From NCBI GenBank assembly GCA_039621445.1, contig CP154956.1:84750474-84814473 (forward strand): DNA of 64,000 nucleotides, read 5' to 3'. A program made the position numbers and the translations under genes. Positions 20,458-32,400 of this stretch are shown piece by piece; the stretch's first letter is position 1, and each line of letters opens with the position of its first letter. The notes beneath the pieces are model-generated. The model was not told the DNA's origin and did no database searches. It saw only the letters and a program-made list of their open reading frames with translations. The stretch comes from Euglena gracilis. Lineage: Eukaryota; Euglenida; Euglenophyceae; Euglenales.

Positions 20458-23400
20458 GAATGTCTCCCAGTATCATTCCTGTATCTGCAATAGACTTTTG
20501 TCTGCCAACCCCTTCTCGGGTGCAAGTCGACCTAACCCTATCCCTTTCATTAACAAAATAAACCCCTTTTATCTGCCAACCCCTTCTCGGGTGCAAGTCG
20601 ACCTAACCCTATCCCTTTCATTAACAAAATAAACCCCTTTTATCCGCCAACCCCGTTTATCCGCCAACCCCTTCTCGGGTGCAAGTCGACCTAACCCTAT
20701 CCCTTTCATTAACGAAATAAACCCCTTTTATCCGCCAACCCCTTCTCGGCTGCAAGTCGACCTAACCCTATCCCTTTCATTAACAAAATAAACCCCTTTT
20801 ATCTGCCAACCCCTTCTCGGGTGCAAGTCGACCTAACCCTATCCCTTTGATTAACGAAATAAACCCCTTTTATCCGCCAACCCCTTCTCAGGTGCAAGTC
20901 GACCTAACCCTATCCCTTTCATTAACAAAATAATTAATAATTAACAGTCTCCTGATACGGTGAAGCATATACACAGGAGGAGGCTCGAGATTTCGTTCGA
21001 GGAGGCTCTAGAGCCTCCTCGAACGACCTCGAACCACGTTCGAGGAGGCTCTAGAGCCTCCTCGAACGACCTCGAACCACGTTCGAGGAGGCTCTAGAGC
21101 GTACTCGAACGCGGTTCGAGGAGGCTCTAGAGCCTCCTCGAACCACTTTTAAGCCCCCCTAGAGGGGGGGGGGGCTTAAAAATGTTCGAGGAGGCTCGAG
21201 GTCGAACGCTCGATCTCGAGCCTCCTCCTACGGTTACCCCCCCGCAGCCCCACCAGGGTGTGACGTAGAGCTGAGCTCTTTGGGAGACCACCCCAGTCCG
21301 ACCCGGCTCCCGGCCCGGCCCGGACTGGCCCGGACGGCGGCCCTGCGGCCCGGCCCGGCCGGCGGCCCGGCGGCCCGGCGGCCCGGCGGCCCGGCGGCCC
21401 GGCGGCCCGGCGGCCCGGCGGCCCGGCGGCCCGGCCGGCGGCCCGGCGGACCAGCCGGCGGCCCGGCGGCCCGGCCGGCGGCCTGGCGGCCCGGCCCGGC
21501 TAGTGGGTCGAAAAACACTCATTTTCGGCTCAAAAACAGTTTTTCTTGGTCCGCGAGGCCAAAAAACATCGTTTCGGGCAAAAAAAAATTTTTCGATTTT
21601 TTTCGACTTTTTTCACCCGGTTGTGACCCAAAGTCAATGGGTCGGCGGCCCAAAACGGGGCGCTGGCGGGTCGAAAACCGCTCATTTTTGGCTCGAAAAC
21701 ACTTTTTCCGGGTCCGGGAGGTCAAAAAACATGGTTTTGGGCGAAACAAATTTTTTTGAATTTTTTTGACTTTTTGACCGAAAAATGGCTAAGTCCACCG
21801 GCCAGGGGGGGGGGGCATCCAGGGGGGGGCATGGGGGGGTCCGGATCGGAAAAATTTTTTTCGCTCAAAAACACTTTTTTTGATGTTCTGAAGTGAAAAA
21901 AAGTGTTTTTGAGCGAAAAAAAAATTTTCAAAATTTTCGGTCCCGACCTGCCACCCGAACCCCGCCCAGCCGCCGTGACGGCGCGCGATGGGGTCCCCGA
22001 ACACCCAAAACTGGCCAAAATCGCCCAACCAGACCCTGGGAACCCCCAAAAACGGTCAAAACCCCCCCCCTAAACGCAATGTTTGACCCCCAGTTTGGTC
22101 CCAACTCCCCGTCTAGCCCGAGATACGGCCAATTTACGGTTTCGGGCCCCGAACGGGCCAAAACTGGCAAAACGGGCCGAAAACCCCCAAAACGGCCGTA
22201 TCTCGGGCTAGGCGAGGAGTTGGCCCAAACCGCGCATACCGATCGATAGGGCGTTCCAAGGTCGTCAAATAAGGTCGACATCACTTTTCCTCAACTCCGC
22301 AGCGTTTTCGAGATATTTTGAAATTTTCGATTATTGGACCCCAGCCCGGCCGCCCTCGCGCCCCATCAGGGGTCCCCGAATACCCAAAAATGGCCCAAAA
22401 TGGCACAACCAGACCCCGGGAACCCCAAAAAACGGTCAAACCCCCCCCCCTAAACCTAACGATTGACCCCCTGGTTTGGGCTCCAACTCCCCGTCTAGCC
22501 CGAGATACGGGCAAAATACGGTTTCGGGCCCCGAACGGGCCCGAAATGGCCAAAACTGGCCGAACTGGCCCAAAACCCCAAAACGGCCGTATCTCGGGCT
22601 AGGCGGGGAGTCGGCCCAAACCGCGCATACCGATCGATCGGGCGTCCCAAAGTTGAGGAATGACGTCCTCTTCACTTTTTTGCAACTCCGCGGCGTTTTC
22701 GAGATATTTTGAATTTTTCGATTTTTTGACCCCAAAATGACCCTGAAATTTCCCCGGAAAAAAAAACGGTAGACAACTTTTTTGCTCGGGCCATATCTCC
22801 GGACTGGCGTGGAGTTGCGGGGAACCCAAGGGCTCTGGAGAAACTAGGGATCGTCCCCTAACCTATAGGCTATTCACTTTGGGGGCCCGGAAATCCAATC
22901 ACATCGATAATCCTCGGGTGCCCGGACCTACCCAGGGGGGGCGGGGGGGCGGGGGGGGGGGGGGCGGGGGGGGGGGGGGGGGGGGCGGGGGGGGGGCTTC
23001 GCTCTTACTCTAAAGAGATAAGAGCTCAGCGACACCTGTGGGACCCCTTCGGGGGGGGGTCCCAGTGGTATGACTTGGGGTTGGGGTCCCACTTGTATGG
23101 TGCACCAAGGCGGGTGTCGGATTCGCCGTTTTCACCGCCGTTTTTGGTTAAGACTTGGGTTAATTCTACTAACTCTGATCGGCGCACCCTCCATTTCACC
23201 AAAGTCCTTCGACAGAACCTGAGATTCGGGGGATCGGTCCCTCTTGAATGGGGAGGATGGTCCGAAAACCCCCTCCCTAAACAAGTGGGACCCCTTGTGT
23301 GCACTGTGGCTGTTTGTTCGGTGCCTTTATCCCTTCTTCTTGCCTGGCGCTGTTTATCGACCCCTGGTATACATCATCTGGCAGCCCCATACCTGTGCCC

Positions 23401-26400
23401 CCCCTGGGGGGGTCCCACAGGTATGAGGCTGCGAGATGTATATAGCCCCTGGTATGCCCTCTGACTAGCTATGAGCTACCTCCCCCCCCCCTTGTCGTTG
23501 ACACGCCAATGTTCCAGGAGAGTGCCGCTGACACGGGGTGGGGGGGTGTCAACGACACGCCATGTCAATGTCACTGTGATTCAATAGGTAGTGTTCCGGA
23601 AAAGTGTCGTTGACACGGGGTGTGTGTCAACGACACGTCGTGTCAACGACAAGGGGGGGGGTAATTCTCAAAATAGTGTTGAACTTGAACTTGCCGTTTT
23701 TCGTAGACCGACGTTGGTTCGATGCACAGATGGCTCTTTGACCACCCTTGGCAAATAGATGCCTTAAAAATTCTTCAAATTTTTTTTAAGCTTTCTTAAG
23801 GTGCCTTAAAGGGTTTTCAAAGTTTGAAATATATCGCCTTCAAAAATAATGCCTGTCGGTAGGTCCTTCCAGGGGATAAGGTCGCCCCCCAACCCGGTTC
23901 CAGCCACCCCCGGGCCCCAGTCCTCCGCCACACAGCTGACGCCGAGGCTGATGACGCCGTTCTCCGCGGGTGCCAGCGCGGGGAGGCCATCCTTTGGGCT
24001 GTCCATCCGCCGCACGTCGTACACCACCACCCGCCCGTCCGCGAAGCCGAAGACGCACTTCTCGCCGTCAATGAAGTTGAATCTGGTGGAGGGGGGTAAA
24101 ATTGGGGGTTGCGAACTGTTCCAGGACGCTCAACCTTGGAGTTGCCAACGGTATGCCACCATGCAATTGCATCTCCATTTTTTGGATGATTTCTAATTTA
24201 TTTTTCTTAATTTGTTGGAGGATAGGGAGTTCCCTGCATTTTGTGGAAACCACCAGCCGGTGAGAAAAGGACATATCATGCCCTCTTTCAATACCACCAG
24301 CCCAGGGCTGGACGGGACTGGTGGGGGGGGGTCGACCCCACCTGCTCAAAAAAAATTCCTTCGGCGATGAAGGAAAATTTTGACCTGAAAATCGGCGCCA
24401 CTGGAAATACGGGAAGGTCTGGTGTGGGGTGGGGGGGGGTCGACCCCCCCACCCACCACCCATAGGGTTGTGGGGATTCCCCGTACAGCCCTGTACCAGC
24501 CTCCTGCTGCCAGGGTCGTCCATCTACGCTGAAAGAAAGGAGAGGCGATCCCCCCTTCGACCCATCTCGTTCCCCAACTATGAGACCTCCCACCAATCCA
24601 CCACTTGCCCCAAAAATTGTCCGGCCACAGCCCCACCTGGGGCGGCCCCCACACCGGGTGGCGGACGGCAGGTCCAGGGAGCGGGAGTCGGAGGCGGGCT
24701 GCCGCAGGTCCCACCGCACCAGCACCTCCGCGTTGTCCAGCGCCCAGAGCTCATGGTTCCCCACGTGGACGCCGGCCGCCAACACGCTGCCGCTGGCTGG
24801 CGAGGAAAGAGAGAGCATTTGTATCGGTAACGCAAATTGAAGTTGCAGTCGGGGGGACAACCATTGAACAAGAGGGGTCGAAGCTTCGCAACGCTTTTTG
24901 CTTCGATGCAAACCGAAAAAAAAAAACAAAAAAAAACAAGGCACGCTGCTTTGCGCAACGAAGCGCCATGGCGTTGACCTCAAGAATGGTGGCCATAACG
25001 AATGGAAGAGAGACATTTCCCAGGCGGGTTTATTGCAACAACCAAATACTCTCACATTTGAATTGCATTGCTGACGTGTTCAATAAATAGCCACATCAGG
25101 GAGCAGCCCTGCTTCTGCCCTGATGGCTACGCACACAGTTGACGTGTCCCTGCACAGGGGAGGGGGGTGGCATGCCTTGGCACCGGTCCCGGATCTGCAG
25201 GGTGGTGAGGTCCCAGAGACAGCAGCTCCCGTCCCACGACGCAGTTGTGGGCAGGTCCCTTCCGTTACCCCCTCCGCCAGCCAGGCCAGAGCCTGTGGGG
25301 GGGGTTGACCTCCCCACCAACCAGCATTGGTGGGAGGGTTGACCCCAGGGTTCGAGTTGAGTGGGGGTGGGTTGGCCCCTCCTCTGGTGTAGGGGGGGCA
25401 CCCCCACTCCTCCACCCAACACACCCCGCACCCTTTATCGATCCCTGGTTGACCCCCAACCCATTGCTTATGGGGTTCCTGGAAACACCGTTCAGCCCTA
25501 GGCCAAGCCAATCATTGCAAACCGACTCGCTGTACACTTTCAAAAAACACAACAGGGTGACCAGTCACTCCCAACCAGCCTGGGGTAACAGAAAAGGCAG
25601 TGGAAGCACAGCTCTGGGAAGGTCTCAGACAAGAGCACCAGAAAACGGAAAACTGGCCAGGTTGGGAGCAACAGAATTCGCGTTGTGCCGGCCGTGAGGG
25701 TCACCCCCCCCCCAGGGCTGTTCAGGAAGGTTTGGGGACCCCTGTCATCCAGAATGAGGGTTGGGGTCCCCGGCCCTCCACAATCACAACGAAAAACCCC
25801 AGCGGCAAAATAAAAATCTGACTCAAATTTCGCCCCATGTAGAAAAACACACAGCAGCAAGGTGGTCCCCCCTTGCCCACCCTCACCGGCACAATTGCCA
25901 CAACATGTACATTCCCCATCAGTCCTAACCCCCCCATCAGACCCCACCTCAGGGAAGGCCTGGCCAAGAGCCAGCCCCGTTGCTCTTCCAGCTGCAGCCG
26001 CCACACCGCGTCGGAGTGGCCGGCGAGCACGGCCTTTCGGCGGAAATCCTGGAGGGGGATGGCCATCAAAAGCTTTCTAAATTGCCCGTATCAGGGTTGC
26101 AAAGAAAATGATCAGCTTAGGTGGTGCATCTCGCACTTAAGCTTGTTTTTTTCTTTGTTGATGAGCACATCTGTCCAAATTGATATATATATATATAATA
26201 TATATATATTATGTATATATATATATCTGTCCAAATTGACATTTATATATATATGTATATATATTATGTATATATATATATCTGTCCAAATTGACATTTT
26301 TTTTGAAAATGACGGCACCTGACCCGCAAAAACGTAGTTATGAATTCAGCCCGTGATGTGATGCCCCAGGCCGCAGAGATAGAGCAGGGACTTCGACAGT

Positions 26401-29400
26401 TGGGGTGCCTGAAAGCAGGTGTCACTGCAGCACACGGGGTTCGTAACACCCAGCACCTGAAAATGGGTCTGAGAACCTTCCGATGGCGGCCTCATCCACT
26501 TGGGATGCTGCTGCAAAGAGTTGGCGAGGTGTGCCTTTTCCTGACACGATACCCTGAACTGTGATTTTGTGAGAAATTGGCGGTGGGTGTGGGCATTTGT
26601 GTGCACACCAACCATTTGCGCAAATGCATGCAAGGGCCACATGAGCAAGCCAAAATTGGCGTGTTTGTAAAATTGTACAAGAGGTTGGTGTACGCAAATA
26701 TGCAAACGGTCTGTTTGGACAGTTTGCGCACCAACCACCTGTACAATTTAACACTCATATCATTTAGATGGTGCGGCATTACTGCGATTTGAAAAATTCT
26801 TCTTCAAATGCAAGTTATTTTGTGGAATTTAAATAAACACAACAAAAAAAAACAAGCCACTGGGCCTGAATATGGGCATCAGCAATTGAGCCTGTGAAAA
26901 AAAATATTTCCGACCCCTGAAACATCAAAATGATCAGCATTCCAGGGTTTATCCTGAAAAACTGAGCTTAAAAGAACGTTTCACCTCCAGTAGTCCGAAA
27001 TTTTGGCACAGTACATTGGCTGAAAATGGAAGTGTCAGCTGACTTGAAAATCGCTGTGTTCAGGGGGCCATATGATGTGCATCCTTCATTTGACCTTACC
27101 GTACAACGCTGCCATTTTGAGCACAACAACTTCGCACACTGTTCTTCTCCGTTCTTCTTTTGTCTTCGCTGCTTCATGGGGGACTTTCTTCAAAAAAACA
27201 CCGGTTGGGCAGACCCTTGCCCTTGCGGGGTTTCCCAAATATGATCCGGTCCAAGCCCGGTTAGAATATGAGGGTTGTTTAACACCCCCCCCCCTTTCGA
27301 AGCAGTTGCCCCAGCCAAATGGAAACCTCACCACTTGGGGGTGTCTCTGCGCAAAAACTCACTGACAATCAGCCGCCAGTCAGCTGAACTTAATAGAAAA
27401 CACGCTCTGGTAAAGAACACGGACACTGAACTTTGTATACAGCACTGAGGCCAAAATCAAGCAAGGCCAAAATCCTCAGCCAACTGGTCCTTCAGCCGGG
27501 GGGGGGGGGCAACATGGACCTCAAAAAGCGCGACACAAAATAACACAAAAAACGGAAATAAACATACAAAAAACACAAAAAAAACCCCGCAAATTGCATA
27601 TAAAGTCCCTTAAGAGCTCCCCGGGGATGTACACTTTTCCACCGGAGAGGACTTAAAAAAATTTCGGCTCTGATGGGGAAATATTTTGTCACACCAAAGC
27701 CGAGCTGAACGACAGGAGGAGGACAAACACTGCAGACGATGAATGGGGTTGCATATGAATAAAATGAAATTTAAAAAAATGAAATTTAATAAAATGAAAT
27801 TTTACATGAATGATATGAATGAAATGCCCCGTGCCCAGTTGCCTGACACAACGCAAGGACATGACCGCCAACACGTGCACACCGTCGGGGAGCGCAGGAT
27901 GCACGCCGAGTCCCAGCTGCCGCTGGCGAGCACCGCCTCCCCGAGCTGGACGCAGAAGACGCTGTCGGAGTGGTCCTGGCACACGTGCACCGGCCGCCCC
28001 GTGCAGCGGTCCCAGGCCCGGAGCTCCCCATCCCCGGCCCCGGACACCGAGAGCAAACCCCTCCAAGAACTGGGGATTTTGGTCGTGTTGGGATTTGGCG
28101 GGATTTGGCGGGATTTGGCAGATTTGTCACAATTTGCCGGGATTTGTCGGGATTTGGCAGATTTGTCACAATTTGCTGGGATTTGTCGGGATTTGGCAGA
28201 TTTGTCACAATTTGCCGGGATTTGTCGGGATTCGCCGCTGGAGGTGCTTGACCAAAAGGCGGGAGGACGCTGCGACCCCGGGAACCGTGGGTTGGGAGTG
28301 GCCCGCACTCTGTGTGGGAGGAAGGCAAAACGGCAGACATTCCCACAATACCCATCCCCCAAAACAGGCCTGCTGGACTCCCTGGGTGGATGAGCCAAAC
28401 CAGGGTTCGGTGCACCAGACGGAGGCACGGTGCCCTTCGTACGTCTCGGGCTGCCCCAAGCTCAGCGTTGGCACATCCACTGTGTACTCATGCAGCAGCC
28501 TGTCGAGGCAGGGGACCGTGAGGGGACCGCACCGGAGGGTGTGTTATAACACCACCCACCCCAAAACCCGACCCCCCCCCCCCCGGGGTCGGAAATTCCT
28601 AACCCCTGCCTGCCCACAGCACCCCCCCCCCCCTGGGGTGCGAACTTCCTGGACTTGGAACCCTGGAACCCAGATTTGAGTCCAAAGGTTATGGTTGATA
28701 AAAAAGCTACCCCGCCCTACTGAAATACATTGCAGACCGAACAGGGGCTGTTCGTTGGACCAGGGTATGCGATGGCCGAGGATTGTCAACATTTTGATGA
28801 AAGGGGTCAAAAAAAAAGATCGCATGTTTATGTGTTTTGGTTTTTTCCATATCTTCAAAAAATTTCAATTATTTCTTCTGCTCTCCATTCCTCTCAAAGC
28901 AACAAAGAGAAAAGGCTGCTCTCCGTTTCCTGGTGAAGACAGATTTTTCATTTTTCCAAAAAAAAAACTCATTCCAATCCTGGGCCACCCAGCAGCCTGC
29001 ACCTTGACAAGATGCAAAAAAGAATCCCAACGGTGAGGTGGGCAGGGAGGCACAGACTTCCGGGTCCCACGACCCCCTGGCCCCGGGAGGCAGTCACAAG
29101 GCTCAGCCCACGGTGGGAACCCTCCTTGCGCCCGACCCTGCGATGGACGGAAAAGAGCGTTTGGGTGTGCAACGGCAACAAGGCCCGTGTGAAACGTCTT
29201 GATGCAACTGCTTTCAATTTACAGGGGATTGCTTCAGACAAAAAACCAATTGATCAAAGGTGGGGAATTAGGTCGTCAAATACTGCATCAATTTGATGCA
29301 TTGGGTGGATTAATCTCAGCTTTAACTGAACTTCTGCAGAATTTGAGGCACTGATTTATGCAGAAATGCAATTGTACAACCCGGACAAAAATTATGGGAG

Positions 29401-32400
29401 ACAAAAATTTTGGGAACACCCCAGATTTCCCATAATTTTCCTTCTCATAAATTTTTGTCCAGCGTACCTTTCCTACGCCCTTTGGGGGGCAAATTTGTTC
29501 AAATCTTAAACACAAAAAATGGAATATTGTCAATTTTTGGTTATTTTAAAACAAAATATCACCAAAACCGCCATCTGACGTCCATTTTGACCATTTTTTT
29601 GGAATTTTGAGGTGTTTTCATACCAAAAAAAATCTTCACTGCAACTGACAAAAACCACTACGGTTTCCCCCTCAAATTATGAATTTTCCCACAATTATTT
29701 TTCAAAATCAAATTTTTTGCATTATATATAATAATATTTTCCCCCTAATTTCGGTCTCCCATAATATTTGCCTGCACTGTATGCAGTGGACCCAAAATTG
29801 ACACGTCTCTTGCCAACAGTACATGCATAACCGCCCACCAAGGGAGACAGGGAACACAAAACGGACAGCCGAAAAACATGACACAATAATGGAAAAGAAA
29901 TAAAAAAAAGGCAGCGTTTAACTACTGTCTCTCACACGGAGGCCCAGCAGTTAAACGAGGGGGGGGTCCACTGAATTAAAAGCAAACTGATGGAGGGGGC
30001 TTTCGATGGCGCCTTTAGAATGTCCCACTCCCTGTCGGGATGGGGCTTAGGCGGCCTAAGTCGCACTTAGCTTTGAAAGTGACTGCAAATTTGCGCCGAC
30101 GCGCAATTTCAAAAAATTTTCTGTTTTCGAACACCGAGGCCTGAGACTTAAGACAGCCCGCATTAATGTCTCCCTACACCCCCAGGGCCTGGGGACAAAA
30201 CCAACGACTTGGAACTCCACAGTCTACGGGCACAGCGCTCCCGGGGCCCAGTGTGCATGAACACAAAGCGCTGGGTGATGAAACGAGGGGACTCCACTGC
30301 GCAGTTGCGCTTTGGCGCAACAATTTTTGTTCATTACAAAAACTATTGGACAAAATTAAAAAAACCCATTGCACTTTAGCACAATTTTTTAATTTTTTTG
30401 GCAATTCAACATGTGGGTGACCATTGCCGCACTTGCACAATAATAACCACATATGTGTCAACATGTGTTTCCAATGCGCCACAACCCAATGGGCAGGCTT
30501 ATGAAGAATGGAAATTTAAGAGTTATATTGCGCCAAAGGGCAATATAAATACAATTTTTAAAATTGCAAAACAGCGTGGGTGTTGCGCCGAAGCGCAATA
30601 CAACTGTTTGAAACTTATCTCACAACGGAGGGAGAGAACGGCCCTGGTAGAGTATGAACACCAGAGGGGATAGAGCACAAATTGTAGGACAGGGGGACGG
30701 AAGCCTTACTCTCAGTCACGTTGCCTAAAAATGGTCAACATTGCGCGTCGGCGCAACAGCCATGCTGCTTTTGCAATTTTAAAAATATATTTCTATTGTG
30801 CTTTGGCGCAAAATAACTCTTAAATTTCTATTCTTCATAAGCCTGCTCATTGCGCTGTAGCGCAACCGTTACCAATTTTCAATTCATTATTTTTATCACT
30901 GCGGGTGGAGAGAGCAGTCCTGGAAACCTCTCATCACCAGAGCAGACAGGGCTGGTGTGTGAAAGCAACCACCAACTTCTTCATATCCAGACGTGTCTTG
31001 TCCTATGCGTTGCGAGCCCAAATGCCATTGCCGGAGGTTCCTCCCTCTTGTTTCGCAGATAAGCATGCCTGAGGGCCCTTCTTTTTGGCCGACTTTTGAA
31101 AGTCGGAAAATTTCTGTTTGGAAAAGAACAGGTACCAGATAAACCCTGGGAATCACAGCCGAGGAAACAGTTTTGGGCGCCGAAAAAGTGTTTTAAAGAG
31201 CTCGTCACCCCCCTTTCCACACCCAGGATTTTGAAGCACTTAACTTTGGGGATGAGCAGATGGAATTGAGAAATCAAAATGGCCCATCAACGGCGGAGAA
31301 GGGAAGACATGCTGACACACCTTTTTTCAGTAATTTGCAACCCACCAGACAGCCACATCACACCGGGCAGATGGAGGGCATTGTTCAGCCGAAACAGGTC
31401 TTTCTGTCAACATCCCAAAAAACCCTACTTTGTGCACCGAGTGCAAGGTCACTGAGGCCTCACAGCCAACCGCCCACGATTCGTCTTATTGGAACAGCCA
31501 CTCCCTCCCCAGTGCCTGAATAGTTGAAAAGCACCAACCCAGCTTCTGGCACAGCAGTGCTCAAACCCCCCTCAGCATTCTCCCCATCCCCCACCTGCAT
31601 TCGAATACATCTGCTATTTGAAAGGACATTGCGCTTAACTGCAACATATATACATTGCGCTTAAGCGCAATGTAACTGTTGCGCTTAAGCGCAATGTATA
31701 ATGTATAATGTATAACGCAACGTGCAATCCGAATGAACAAGCAGTGCATTGTGTAGGCATGTCCATTGCGCTTTGGCGCAATGTATTTCCTCACCAAGCC
31801 CACACACTGGCTGTGCAGAGAGGGGCCCCGGACACACCATAACACATCACAGGGACTCCCATAGCTCAGAGGCTTCTGTTAGACATTGCGCTTAAGCGCA
31901 ACAGATACACATTGCGCTTAAGCGCAATGTGTATCTGTTGCGCTTAAGCGCAATGTCCATAACCATTGCCTTCTATGCCCAGCAGTGTGGGGCCCGGTGT
32001 TGCTCACCAGACGTTGGGACAAGACCTTGGGCTTGCCCTCAATCCCCCCCCAACCCCTCCACCTGGGTGGTTCCCGCTGTACCGCTCCTCACGCTTCAAG
32101 CACCCAGGGATCATAACTCTGTGGCATGTCGTTTTTTCCAACCTTTCACAACGTGTAAGTAAACTCCACCCCCTGGATGCCTCAGCAGGCAACCCTTAAC
32201 GGACACATCGCAGAGCCTGAAAAAAGCAACAAACAGGGCCAAAATTCACCCGGCCTGTGTAGCACCATCTGGGGAACACAGTCAAGGCTTCAAAAACGAG
32301 GGATTCGCAACGGGGGTTTTGGCACTTTTTTTTTTGGGAAAATTCACGTGTCCCAGTTTTCAAACCCAGGGTTTTGAACCTTTTTCAAAACGCTGGCTGA

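Noticed and set aside
19955-21238. A CRISPR array
   Set aside because: Units are palindromes with repeated, not unique, spacers; the array is inside a eukaryotic intron and has no cas genes.
22925-22998. Functional meaning of the long G run (and the C run at 57220-57265)
   Set aside because: Part of the repeat unit and prone to sequencing error; length cannot be trusted.
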